A stretch of DNA of 64,000 nt from positions 1,054,001-1,118,000 of the forward strand of contig JAYJMM010000081.1 of assembly GCA_037349105.1 (NCBI GenBank), given 5' to 3'. A program made the position numbers and the translations under genes. Shown in pieces: positions 51,290-61,796 of the stretch; position 1 is the first letter of the stretch; each line of letters starts with the position of its first letter. Below the pieces are notes generated by a model. That model was not told where the DNA came from and did not search any database. It was given only the letters and a program-made list of their open reading frames with translations. Origin of the DNA: Limnomonas spitsbergensis. Its lineage: Eukaryota; Chlorophyta; Chlorophyceae; Chlamydomonadales.

Positions 51290-54196
51290 TTAACGCAGCA
51301 TGCGACCCATAACCTCCCGCGAAGCGAAAACTAAGATCCACACTCCTTCACCCCTACCAGACCCACTGGCCGTCCCACTAACCACTGTAGCGTCTGCTGC
51401 TCTGATGGCTAGCCTGCCCTGCAATTGTAGCTGCCATAACCACTCAAACCGCGCTGGTGCGCACTGCAAAAACCCTCTCTCTACCAAACAACAAACTACA
51501 TGCGGGACCGCTAGCACAGCCACTGCACACACTATGTCAGCCAGTTTTAGTGCTGGTGATGGGTTGACAATGATGACGTGCATGCCGTGATGCTTGCCCA
51601 GGAACCGATACGATGTCAGCTGCATCGGGTTCAGGTAGTAGTCCGCCACTCCCGCAGCCCATCTGTGATTGGTGATCACACCTGGCCAGTGGTCCTCATA
51701 CATGGCAGGGGAAACACCAGGCTCAGCGCACATAATAACAGTGCTTGGGGATAAACTCAAGTCAAGGACGTTACACAGGGTTTTGCGTTCTCCTGTGGTT
51801 ATTCCCAATGTATTAGCAGGGTGGCCCCCCCTGACATGTGCTACATGTGCCAGTACCACTTGAGCAGCTGCGGTCCTTCCCGACCATACCCCTGGCATCA
51901 GCCAAGTCATACCATCCAGCACGCTCTCAATGGTGGTCCAGTCCAGAAACATCGTGGGAACCAAGCGCTCACAAATGTCAGTGACGTGTGCTTCAAGCCG
52001 CAATGGCAGTCTGCTTACCCGGACTGGCCGACCGCTTGGGCTGGTTAGCGGTGGAGACGGTGTCAGTCGTACACCGTCCGCTGGCAGCGTTGGTCGTTGA
52101 ACAGGCAGCACTGCCGTCACCAATACAGGTGACGGAGGCTCGCCGCTCGTCATGGGTGTAACCCGCCGAATAGTCCTGCCGTTGGGGATAGGCGGACGGA
52201 CAACTAGTGTCTTTGGAGCAGCTGGTGGCTGTGGCGCCTTCAAGGTCACGAGCTTCAGCGTGACTCGCTTTACCGAGGGCTCCTCAGTCAGTGCTGCTGC
52301 ACGCTGCGTCAGAAATGTGGGCGTAGCAATTCCTAAGACAAGGCATTGGTCACATACCCAGCGACCTTTAGGCACTTTGGAAAGAGCAGGGGTCATACAG
52401 TAAATATGGCACCCTCTGTTGCATGCATCGCACAAGACTAGCAGCCTGTCCATATCAGGCAGGAAACATACTTCACATGGAGTGTCTAAGGGTGGGCGCT
52501 GGTACTGCAGTGACGGGCCCCTCAACTCATTGATGGGCAGATGGCATGGTGCGCAGTGTATGACATTTTCTGATATGGTGCGGCCGTCCCTACCAGCCAG
52601 CACCAGGACCCCACTAGGTCTGACATCATGGACTCTAAGCACTACTGGCCTGGCTGCGGGGTGCAACCGATCTTCACTTCGGACATACACAAACTGTCCC
52701 ACCTGAAACTTTGCAATTTTGGGTAGATAGGCACCGCTGCGCAACTTGGCATACCTCAGTGTGTCTCGGTGCTGAGCAACCAGCAAGTTTTGCCCTGCCA
52801 TGGCGCACTCTTCTGCCATGATTTTAGCACGTTGCAGCACATGCTCAGCAGCAAGATCTTCATTCAGGTAATCATCTTCTAATCCAGGCATCCGTTCCAT
52901 GACATCAGGAGGGATAACTGGGTCACAGGCAAAGAGAAGTTGATAAGGGCTCATCTTAGTGCTCTGGTGTTTTGTCACTCGGTAACCTAATGCAATCCAA
53001 GGCAAGTACGTGTCCCAGGTCTGCACATGCTTAGCATCTTCGTGCAGGTGCCTCAGCAACGCAGTTTTGACTGTTTGAACAAGCCTTTCTGCAGCCCCGT
53101 TAGCTTGGGGGTGATGAGGTGATGTGACTCTGTGATCTATTAATGCTCGCACTAGCAGTTCATCCATTTCACCTTGAAATTCGCCACCTCCGTCAGTAAC
53201 GACTTCAGCGCAGGCCCCGTACCTGGCCAAGATGCCGTGTAAGAAATGATACGCTACCTCTGCAGATGATTTGTCCTTCATGGGAAATACCTCCACCCAC
53301 TTGGAGTAGCTCTCGATAGCCACCATGACGTACTTGTTTCCCTGGTCAGACACAGCATAGGGGCCAGATAAATCTAGGTGCCAGCGGTACATCATGCCCT
53401 TGATCGGAAGGGGGTCAAGAACAGCCTGCTGCTGATTCAAAGCAGCTTTGGTGAAGTCACAGGCTGCACATGACTGCACTACAAGCTTGCAGTCATTCCA
53501 TAGGCCCACCCACCAATGCTTCATGGTGACCAGCGCAGTAGTGCGCCTTCGACCGAAATGCCCATTCTCTGCATGCATGCGCCTGACTAATGACAGGCGG
53601 TCATCAGGAGCGGGCACAATCTTCAAGCCCCCCCCTGGCATGCGCCTGTGAAGCTGTTTACCAACTGACCACTCAAAATGTGCGGCTATTCTCAGGATCC
53701 GTCTACGCTCAATCATTGAGCACAGGGCAAGCCTGGCTGGGTCTGGGTGTTGCAGATATCTCATAACTGCATGGTCGAGCCAGACATCCACATGCATAGT
53801 GGAATCTGGGCTATTGCTGTATTCTTCCATCTCAGCAGCCTGGGCTTGAGCTGAATGAAACATCAGGTACGATCCTGCACTAAATGTGTCATGCAGTTCC
53901 TGGTGCGCCTGATGGCTCTCCCTCCCCAGCTCAAGGTTAGGCTCAAACGCAGCATCAACTGTAAAAGCTGATGGTCCCGACTGGAAACCAAATCGAATAG
54001 CCAAACTGAAAGCAATCAAGGAACTCACCGCATTGGCGTCAAACGCACCTCCCGTGAGGATGTGTCGAGCATGGAAAGATATACCTGGTGCAGCCGTGCA
54101 GTTGTCAGCATACCCTAAGGCTCTTTCCTGTTCCAGTATGTTGCCTCGAAAAGTATAACAGTACCGGTAAGCTGGGGTACACACAGACACCAGCAA
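51290..54196 (-). CDS. Gypsy-type pol: integrase, PHD finger, methyltransferase-like tail
   Basis: An open frame of about 968 codons with no ATG at its edge. It starts inside pol, after where RNase H would lie. In order: HHCC zinc domain (HAENGH ... CAACDF, about 53450-53590) and the DDE core with D in WHLDLSGPY (about 53380), D in VVTDGGGEF (about 53190) and E in NGAAERLVQT (about 53090). Then comes PWIALGYRV and a complete C4HC3 PHD finger (CEVC ... CDACNRGCHIYC ... WVCDQC, 52345-52485). The final 250 residues contain VIIVNPSPALKLADIV and GVWILVFAS, resembling motif IV and the last strand of a Rossmann methyltransferase. The catalytic triad and the PHD zinc ligands are all present. RT and RNase H are absent upstream, so the copy is 5'-truncated. 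Confidence 0.82.
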   Translation of the reverse strand: MLVSVCTPAYRYCYTFRGNILEQERALGYADNCTAAPGISFHARHILTGGAFDANAVSSLIAFSLAIRFGFQSGPSAFTVDAAFEPNLELGRESHQAHQELHDTFSAGSYLMFHSAQAQAAEMEEYSNSPDSTMHVDVWLDHAVMRYLQHPDPARLALCSMIERRRILRIAAHFEWSVGKQLHRRMPGGGLKIVPAPDDRLSLVRRMHAENGHFGRRRTTALVTMKHWWVGLWNDCKLVVQSCAACDFTKAALNQQQAVLDPLPIKGMMYRWHLDLSGPYAVSDQGNKYVMVAIESYSKWVEVFPMKDKSSAEVAYHFLHGILARYGACAEVVTDGGGEFQGEMDELLVRALIDHRVTSPHHPQANGAAERLVQTVKTALLRHLHEDAKHVQTWDTYLPWIALGYRVTKHQSTKMSPYQLLFACDPVIPPDVMERMPGLEDDYLNEDLAAEHVLQRAKIMAEECAMAGQNLLVAQHRDTLRYAKLRSGAYLPKIAKFQVGQFVYVRSEDRLHPAARPVVLRVHDVRPSGVLVLAGRDGRTISENVIHCAPCHLPINELRGPSLQYQRPPLDTPCEVCFLPDMDRLLVLCDACNRGCHIYCMTPALSKVPKGRWVCDQCLVLGIATPTFLTQRAAALTEEPSVKRVTLKLVTLKAPQPPAAPKTLVVRPPIPNGRTIRRVTPMTSGEPPSPVLVTAVLPVQRPTLPADGVRLTPSPPLTSPSGRPVRVSRLPLRLEAHVTDICERLVPTMFLDWTTIESVLDGMTWLMPGVWSGRTAAAQVVLAHVAHVRGGHPANTLGITTGERKTLCNVLDLSLSPSTVIMCAEPGVSPAMYEDHWPGVITNHRWAAGVADYYLNPMQLTSYRFLGKHHGMHVIIVNPSPALKLADIVCAVAVLAVPHVVCCLVERGFLQCAPARFEWLWQLQLQGRLAIRAADATVVSGTASGSGRGEGVWILVFASREVMGRMLR

Positions 54197-55380
54197 GGTA
54201 GCACAATCCTGATACGCTTCTGCTCCGGTCCCCTCCGATACGGCGGGCTAGGAGTTTTAGTGCTTTGCAGTAAAAAAACTTGTTGTAGGCACGCACTTGG
54301 CATGCATTCTGGTATACAAAGACATGAAGATGGTTGCACGCCAGCAAACAGCCCCCATATGCCCCCATACTGGCCTCAAAGTAACCATGCATCCGCAGCA
54401 TGCATGCATGCATGCATGCATGCATATCAGTTAGGACCATGCAAAATGCTGTGGCAAAACAATCAAAGTAAAATGCAGTCCCCAACTCCTGAATTGTCCA
54501 GACGATAACAATGCATGACTAATATCCCCTCAAATTTACACTTTGCCCTTCAAATCTGCAACCTCGCCTGATACCGGTATTGGTATGCCGAATTTGGGTT
54601 GCCCGGGTTGCTGAGGGTTGCCCGGGTGAAGGTTGGGTTTTCTTAGCTCGTGAAGTGCTGAATTGCTGATATATCGGACGATTAGAATATGGCTCGGGTA
54701 CCGTAGTCATAGACGTGTTTCCTTGTTTTCGGAGTTCGTTGGTCCTTAAACAGCCAATTGATTGATCGCATACATCTTTCCCTGTCACTTCGTTGAAATG
54801 GGCTAGATGCTTCCTCATACTGGAGCAAGGAAATTCTTGCTTGCATTTCTTGCAACGTGATCGCGTATGGTATTGGAAGACAATTTGGAGGGGTCAGAGG
54901 GTTTGGGCGTCTTCCCGAGGTTATCATCGATCGGATAAAAAAGTCAGCGATGTCCTCAGTTCTATCGGACACGTTGTGTAGGCGTACAATCGCGTGGTTG
55001 CTGAAGCCGCCCTCTAATGTGCCAAAGTCACACATGTGCAAGGGCTGCACACAACTTTCCTGCATGGTGAGCCGGATCGGAGCAGTATTGCCGTATCATG
55101 AGCGGAGCAGCGATCCGCTCCGGAGATGTTTTTCCGTATTGCGCTACCTTGGACACCAGGAGTAGACACAGACAAAAAGATGTCCAAATGAAGATGAGCA
55201 TGTTTTTTGCTGGTTTACCAGAGGTCTTGATACGAGGGGAAGTCGAGGGGATAATGAGCGTGGTCTTCAATGTGCTCAGTCTCAACATGAAGCTGAGAAC
55301 TGCATGCCAGAGCAGGCCAACACATTGATTCATACCTCTTTCTCTCCTTCGTACCTTAACTTTATTTTCTTCCAACGGGA
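54197..55380. other. Gene-poor stretch with one unassigned frame
   Basis: Contains a (CATG)n run at 54398-54425. The minus frame at 54682-55065 (127 codons; CDFGTLEGGFSNHAIVRLHN) is not recognised and has no clear splice partners; it may be a transposon relic. Confidence 0.3.
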
Positions 55381-55607
55381 CAGTTGAGCGACAGCGTGGC
55401 CGAGCTTTTTTTAGCAGGGCCCAGAGGTGTAATGTCATTGACCTCCAGTGAGGCCATTTATACACTGTGAGTCCAAGCAAGTACGGTACACTGCAATTTC
55501 AGAGCATAATGTCGCATGAAGCCAGTTAGGAGTGACTCAATGACGTTGCACCTTTGGGCCTTGCTAAAATTAAAAAAAGAAGGCTCGGCCTTGTGGGCGC
55601 CCAACTG
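55381..55607. mobile_element. Complete copy of the short inverted-repeat element (227 bp)
   Basis: The left arm 55381-55442 (cagttgagcgacagcgtggc ... gaggtgtaatgtcattga) pairs with the right arm 55537-55607 (tcaatgacgttgcacctttg ... gggcgcccaactg). The spacer of about 95 bp has no coding potential. No target duplication is evident. The layout fits a MITE or foldback element. Confidence 0.65.
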
Positions 55608-55619
55608 TTGGGCGTCTCG

Positions 55620-55900
55620 TTGGGAGGAAGAAGGAAAGGCTATTAAGGCAAGAGGAAAGACAGAGAGGAGCTCAAAGGACAAAGAAAAGCACCCCCTCCA
55701 GAAAATGGAAAGGCAGGTCAATGGGTCCCCGCCTCTGAAAGCAAGAGAGAGACAAGAAGGGAATGCGCCAGTCCCCAGGGAGGCAAAAAAAGATAGCAGG
55801 CTAGCCCTCAACGAAGTCTACCACGTCCTCAACAAAAGCCAGAGCCTCTCACCCATGCCTGCCCTGGTAAAACTGCTGAAAGTCCAAGCGGGGATCTTCC
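55620..55900. repeat. Dispersed repeat shared with 39840-40080 and 57850-58080
   Basis: Contains ggaaaggcaggtcaatgggt and ctcaacgaagtctaccacgt; the last part encodes the AFVEDVVDF-type LINE tail on minus. Probably a LINE 3' end and its flank. Confidence 0.55.
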
Positions 55901-55949
55901 CTCATACTCCATGAGGCCCTGACATTGTCTGATCAGAGCTGAGCAACAT

Positions 55950-56150
55950 ATATGTGTACCTGTAGCCTTCTGACGACATAACCAGGCAAGCCTGACAGAA
56001 ATACGGGTGGCAAGCTAAATCCCAACATTGGGCATCAAACACGGTGCGGGCGATGATGATCCATGGTATGAATTCAGCCGTTGAGCACCGACCACGCAAT
56101 TGGCCTCCATCCACCCCCTTGTGTCTGCCTCCACCTGTGATCATCTTCGA
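55950..56150 (-). other. Possible isolated exon, unassigned
   Basis: The minus frame carries RCSTAEFIPW, ARTVFDAQCWDL and CHPYFCQACLVM, then reaches a donor-like gtacac after GGCTACAG near 55960. The Cys-rich text looks more protein-like than its surroundings, but no neighbouring exon or family was identified. Confidence 0.25.
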
Positions 56151-56864
56151 AAAATAATCCTTATTTTGGTGGTGCCTTGCTCTCAGAACACCATACACGG
56201 CGCATGGGCAGGGACGAGCACGCGCGGACGACAGCCGACAAGCCCATAGTAATAACGGCGGCCGACCTGTCAAAGAACTCAACATGAGCAAACCATACAT
56301 GAATTGTCAGCCGCCTACGACACGCGTTTTATTTTTATAAGTAAGTATCCTGCAACATTTTGAGAGATATCCCTTTGAATACAATAAAGAATATAAAAAG
56401 TCGTATTCTTCAGAAAATTAGATGCACACAACCATGCATTCTTTCTACGCCACACCCTGTTCATTCGTCCAATTCATAGCCCCAACCTCATCAGAAAGAC
56501 CAGCCTCGAGAGTAAAATCATATACATACCGCAGATCCGTGTCCTAAAAAAGAATGCAGTGAAGCATTGATAACTCCAACTACTACTGTTAACCCCACAC
56601 ACAAAATGGCACCCTTCTGGCAAGGATACACACCAAGAAGTCACTTATATAAGTACATTATGTGGTACACTATGAAAGGAGTTCTTGCTAGGCACGTACC
56701 GTATGCAAAAAGTCATGAGGCTGCGCATGTGTTCACGGTGCACACTGCACACTGCCAAATGCCAACTGCCAACTGCCAACTACACACTGCATACACTGCT
56801 CGTTCTGCGGTTACAGGTATGTTTCTTTGTGCACTCCTGCATTGATGTACTGTATCAGAAGAAG
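56151..56864. other. Gene-free stretch
   Basis: Contains a short tandem of ccaactgccaactgccaac at about 56755-56785. Otherwise nothing was recognised. Confidence 0.35.
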
Positions 56865-57572
56865 TTACTCGGCATAGAGCGTGTGCGCTGCAAAAAACGC
56901 CACCACCAGCGCCACCAATTCCAGCCATGGGAAAGAGGGCCAGTCCCTGTGGCGCCCGTCCCAGGGGGCTCGCCCCTGGGGACCTGTCCCCGGGTGCCTG
57001 TCACAGCGGTTGACTAATGTCGCTGCCAAAGCGGTTGCCCCTCCCGCCAAGCCAAGGAGCAACAGGATGTTCACAGTGTCGGTGTGCTGAACCTGAACAG
57101 GCATAGGCACAGGCGCAGGCGGAGCTGCAGGCACAGGCGGAACTACAGACGCAGGCGCAGGCGCAACTGCAGCCACATGCGCAGGCGGAGCTGCATGTGC
57201 ATGTGCAGGCGCTGAGAGTGCCCAGACAGACGCTGCCTCTTTTCGCAACACCAATACCGCCGATGGCTTGCCCCGCCACCTGTGTACCGCACCATCCCGC
57301 GTTTTTTTTTTGAAATGATAATCAACGATATTGGTGGAATGATTGGTATCCACTCCAGCGTGATGGTGCGATCTTTCTTCTGGAGGCAAACGGCAGCGCG
57401 CACACACAAATTCGGGTGCTTGGCCTGGTACAGCTCCTGGTACATCTTGGCCTGCCTCTTGACGTCCCTCCTGGCAGTGGCGCGAGCTCGACTTGCTGTC
57501 TTGCCGGAGCCCTGCATGTGGGGTGGGTGGGGTGGTGGGGGGCGCACAATCTGGGGAGGCGTCAAGGGTCAT
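56865..57572 (-). CDS. Hypothetical Ala/Pro-rich protein with two membrane segments
   Basis: A frame of 235 codons. The first half is basic and Gln-rich. The middle is an Ala/Pro/Val-rich linker (about residues 125-165) encoded by a GCAGGCGCA-type repeat. The end has two hydrophobic segments, NILLLLGLAGGATALAATLV and LELVALVVAFFAAHTLYAE. No family was recognised. The alternative minus frame over 57143-57565 is also open, so an intron near 57280 could join two frames. Whether it is expressed is unclear. Confidence 0.3.
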   Translation of the reverse strand: MTLDASPDCAPPTTPPTPHAGLRQDSKSSSRHCQEGRQEAGQDVPGAVPGQAPEFVCARCRLPPEERSHHHAGVDTNHSTNIVDYHFKKKTRDGAVHRWRGKPSAVLVLRKEAASVWALSAPAHAHAAPPAHVAAVAPAPASVVPPVPAAPPAPVPMPVQVQHTDTVNILLLLGLAGGATALAATLVNRCDRHPGTGPQGRAPWDGRHRDWPSFPWLELVALVVAFFAAHTLYAE

Positions 57573-59053
57573 GCGGGCACGTAGGTGTGTGATTGTTCCG
57601 AGGGGGACAGGGGCGGGGACAGGGGCGGGGGACGGGCAGGGACAGGGGTGTTTAGGCTCAACATCAGGTGTCTTGTAGCGTGCCTGATCTATACGTCAGC
57701 TACATTTCAGCTTCAGTCTAGCTGCCGGCCGGAGGCCTTGTATGTGGCCAGACACGCAGCATGTCTGCATGTGCGCAGGCAAGAGGCCAGTCCAGGGTTG
57801 GGGGCCAATCGGGCCTTTCGGGGGCCGCAGAATGGCCCGCCAGAGGTGGTCTGACTGGCACTGTTGGCAGGGATCCTTTGGTCTGCCTTTCCGTTTTCTG
57901 GAGGGATGTTTTCTTTGCCCTTTGTACGCCTCTTTGTTTTTACTCTAGCATTTGCTTCCTTTCCTTTTCCTACCAACCAGACAGGAGTACAGGACGTCCG
58001 AGAGCTGGCAGGCAGGGGTGGGAGGCCCTGGATTTTTTACTCTCCAGGAAAGGAATGCTGCTCGAAATGATGTGTCGCTGGTGCCCTGCAAATTTGCAAG
58101 GACATGCTCTCTTTAAGACATTTTTGTCACCAGACTTTTGCGCAGGAAGTGGGGCACCACAGCACCATCCAAATAGCCGGTTCTTCTTGAAAGGGTTAAG
58201 GGTTTTGGCGCAGCGTCAGCGCCTCGGGGCTAAACATTTACCATCAACAATAACCTAAGCAATACCTGGCGAAGCACAGGCATCAAGTGTTCATTAACAA
58301 GGATCAGCTACACGCAAGCCTCCGGTGTGACCAGGCATGCAGCTTGGCCCTCCGACAAGAGGCCCAGCCAGGTTGGGGGACAATCGGGCCTTTTGCAGCC
58401 ACGGGGGCGGTCAGCCAAATGAGGAACGACAGTATTGAGTACTGAATAAAAGACACTGCAGGCAACACTGCCCCCTTCATGCCTCTTCAATCTTTGAGGG
58501 GGCTTTTTATACAGATGGTTTTCAGCCTTTTCTTTAGTCAGTACTCAGCACCGTCGGACATCTTGCTGCAGGCCGCTTTGAGGCCGCCGATTGCTTGATT
58601 GGCCCCAAAACCTTGACCGGCCTCGCAGCTGTGCATGGCTTGCCGCACCTCTCACGAAAACAAAAACTGATGGCTTGTTGTCTGCGAGGCCCATTCAGGC
58701 ATCATCGTAGATATGACTATTTCATGTTAGCATGCATCAGCCTGCCCGCCCCAACCCCAACCCCAACCCCAACCTCCACCCAACCCAACCCCAACCCCAA
58801 CGCCAACCCCAACCCCAACCCACCCCAACCCCAAAACCCCGACCCAGATGTTGCACAGAGCATGTACGGTAGCAGACGGGTGGTCAGCTTCGTACGGCCA
58901 GGAGCATGATGCCACATCGACTGCGCTGTGAATCGCACAAGCAACCGGAAGCGCGCCAAACCATGCATGCATGCAACAAGCCCCCACTCCAAGCCCCCAT
59001 GCAGCCAGACCCACCTGGTGCAAAACCTTCACCTCCACCACCAGCGCTTCGGA
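57573..59053. other. Gene-free stretch with repeats
   Basis: An inverted copy of the 39840-type repeat lies at 57850-58080, and a CCCCAA-rich simple repeat at about 58745-58835. No exon was recognised. Confidence 0.4.
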
Positions 59054-59488
59054 TCATTCTTCATTCACGAACACGGCGTCGCCCTTGCCTTTATATGACT
59101 GCTCTTCCTCAACGAGCCACTCGAACTCGGCCAGGTACTTACAGCCCCCAAGCAGATGCTCGTTGTCATCAAACAGAGCCATCAGAGCGGCATGCTCGTC
59201 GTTCGTTTTGGCGCTGTCCCGAACAACAGCACGGACGCCTTCGCTTGTTTCGTCTTTCAGTTTCCATGAACGAATATACTCGTCAAACTCCTCATACTCT
59301 TCACCGATTTCGAATTCACGGTAACGATCCATGGCAGAGTGATCCATGGAGACAACAATGGGCTGAAGATTGGGCCCAATTTCACTTGTGTCCGGAACGC
59401 GGAAATGGCATGACAGCTCACCCTCGCCAATTCCAGTTGTGTCCGGAATGGCACCGGAACCACCGACCGGAACTCCAGCGTGGTACAT
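59054..59488 (-). CDS. Hypothetical acidic protein, 144 residues
   Basis: A single frame ending FVNEE, rich in Asp and Glu in its second half (EFEIGEEYEEFDEYI, ALFDDNEHLLGG). The composition is unlike the surrounding low-complexity frames, so it may be a real exon. No domain was recognised and no splice partner is proven. Confidence 0.3.
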   Translation of the reverse strand: MYHAGVPVGGSGAIPDTTGIGEGELSCHFRVPDTSEIGPNLQPIVVSMDHSAMDRYREFEIGEEYEEFDEYIRSWKLKDETSEGVRAVVRDSAKTNDEHAALMALFDDNEHLLGGCKYLAEFEWLVEEEQSYKGKGDAVFVNEE

Positions 59489-61796
59489 TTCGTACCCGTT
59501 ATAGAAGTGTCATCTTTTGCATTGCTCCTCTTTTGATCTACATTCACCGACAGCCCCACGCGACCGAGCCTTCGGCAGGGCCCAGCGGGTATGCACCGTT
59601 CTAAACAACCCGCTGGTCTGGGCAGGCCCACATAAATAAGAGGCAGCCAGCATGATTATGTGCGTTGCCTCCCAGACGTTTCCATTCTTACAGCTCTGAC
59701 AGCCTTGGAGTATGCAAACATAATTGAACACGATCAGGGGACCGTGGCCCAGGCTGTTCATGGTAGCTGGAATTGAGCCTAGCCAAGTACTCGAGTGCTG
59801 TCTTTGGCTGCATACCGTAAAGGGATCCCTACCTGGCTGCCTTTTTTTTGTCCGTCCGTCCGTGTGTTCCAACGAATCGCTGATTACCCACCCGTCTCTT
59901 AACGTCTGAGCACGTTTGGCAGGTCAAAAGCTGTAACTCGTGGCACTACGCTTTCAGATGGTGCTTTATTTGCAAGCGTGTCGGCGTTGCTCCACGCCCG
60001 AAATCGACTTTCGGTCGGGACACGCTTACGCCCATTGCTGGGAACCACTCGCAAACAAAGCTTAATCCATTTGATAATGCCGGCACCATCAAAAATTGAG
60101 AAGCTTCGATGCGAAGGCATTTACCCAGTGCGTTCCATACCAGACTGTGCGCCCCGTACGTGTCGGTCACACTAAAAGTGTTATCCTGGCCTGGGCGCAC
60201 GCACATTCCGTCTCAAATTGATACCTTTGACATACAAATAGCTGTCCCATCGTGGCACTTCGATTTTTTATTCCGCGTCACAAACTTGTCTACATGCCAG
60301 GTCACGAATCTCACTCCAATTACTCCATGTGCCTGAACCTCTGGGGCTCTGGGCCTCGCTTGCTTATGGCTTGTTCGGAATACAAGTCATGATCCGTCCA
60401 TTTGCAAATATCTGCAAAACGTGGACAACCTCGGTGCCTTGTTCGCCAGTCCCACCATAATAGACGTCAGTCAGTCAGTCAGTGAAGGTCACAGTGTCAC
60501 ACTACTATAAGTGCATGGCCATGCGGTTTTTTCATTTCAGTGTGCGCAAACGATATTCTACGATTAGAAGGCCGCTGGGCAGGCACCACTAGGCATATGA
60601 AGACGAAAACACGTCTGGCCTCCAGCTGGACAGCATTTAAGCAATGCATGGGCGCATGCCCAGCCGTCACACAGAAATACTTAGGCACTCGGGAGGTCCC
60701 GCCAGGTGACCCTTCTATATAGGCATTCACTACCAGCCCTACATGACCGATCGTTGTCAGCGTTCAGCAGGGCCAATTTATGCTGATATCCCCCCTCCCC
60801 CACTTAAGAATATCAGCCCACGCAGCCGAAACTCTTTGAGCATGGCCTAGAGGTGTCACGTCATTGATTTCAGGCTACCAGCCCGCACTACTGAGCGGAG
60901 TGAGCGCACCATGCAGTTTATCTAAAGACGATAGAAGTGGCCACATGTCTTTTTGCAAGGCTGTTCTCTGTTACCACGGAGTGGCCATACAACGGAATGG
61001 ATGTTCATCAATATGACACGATGCCCATTGCAGCTCATGAAAAACAAAGTGTGGCTACGAAGCGGTGCTGACTGACCACTGTTTAATTTGAATTTGAAGG
61101 CGTGGCCATTGGCCCGGAACCCTCAAGGCTGTTCATCATATACCCTCAATACAGCCGCCCATCAGAGGCACTGTGTCACACCCTAACCGTGCGGAACGAC
61201 TTCGTTTAAATTTAATTCCCCCCCGTCTGATCCGGTGCTTGCATCACCCCCTCTTCTGCACAATGCCAGACTCAAGTGCGATATATTAAACGCACAAACT
61301 CTCCTTGTCACAGTTTTCACAGATTTATAGCAGTGCATACCCGCTGTTGCTGACCCTGTCATACTGGACAGATGAGTGTTGCTGCCGTGCCTGACAAGGC
61401 AGCTCATCAATCCCATGTCCCCCCACCCACACCAGTCATGTCAGACATAACCCCCCCCCACACCTTCCGGTAGTTGGATTGGGGATTAGGACTTTTTGTT
61501 TTGTTTTGAGGGGGTATTTTTCTCCTCTCTCTTTAGTTTCCAACCTTGCTGTTGGACGCCGACGCGGCCGAGCTCTGCAGCATGGCCCAGTGGTGTAGCG
61601 TCATTGACCCCCTCACACACACACCAGTGATACTCCACCAGCCCCCCCCCCCACACACACACATTCCTCAGTGGTGCCACTCCCTCATACCCACGCTTTG
61701 CTCCCTCTCAGGCTCCCCCCTATTTTTTCACAATTGTGTTGCGAGTCCCCTGGGCGGGGCATGATGGACCGTCAACCGCCACCGTCATACCCTCCC
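59489..61796. other. Gene-poor stretch with isolated module copies
   Basis: Single cores of the dispersed module occur at about 60820-60870 (gcctagaggtgtcacgtcat) and 61550-61610 (gacgcggccgagctctgc, gtgtagcgtcattgac). A short cagtcagtcagtcagtg run is at 60470. The frames at 59899-60206 are not recognised. Confidence 0.4.

Noticed and set aside
54398..54425. (CATG)n as a regulatory palindrome
   Set aside because: A plain short tandem repeat with no conserved context.
58745..58835. CCCCAAC tract as a telomere
   Set aside because: The unit is irregular and matches no known green-algal telomere repeat; it is a simple repeat.
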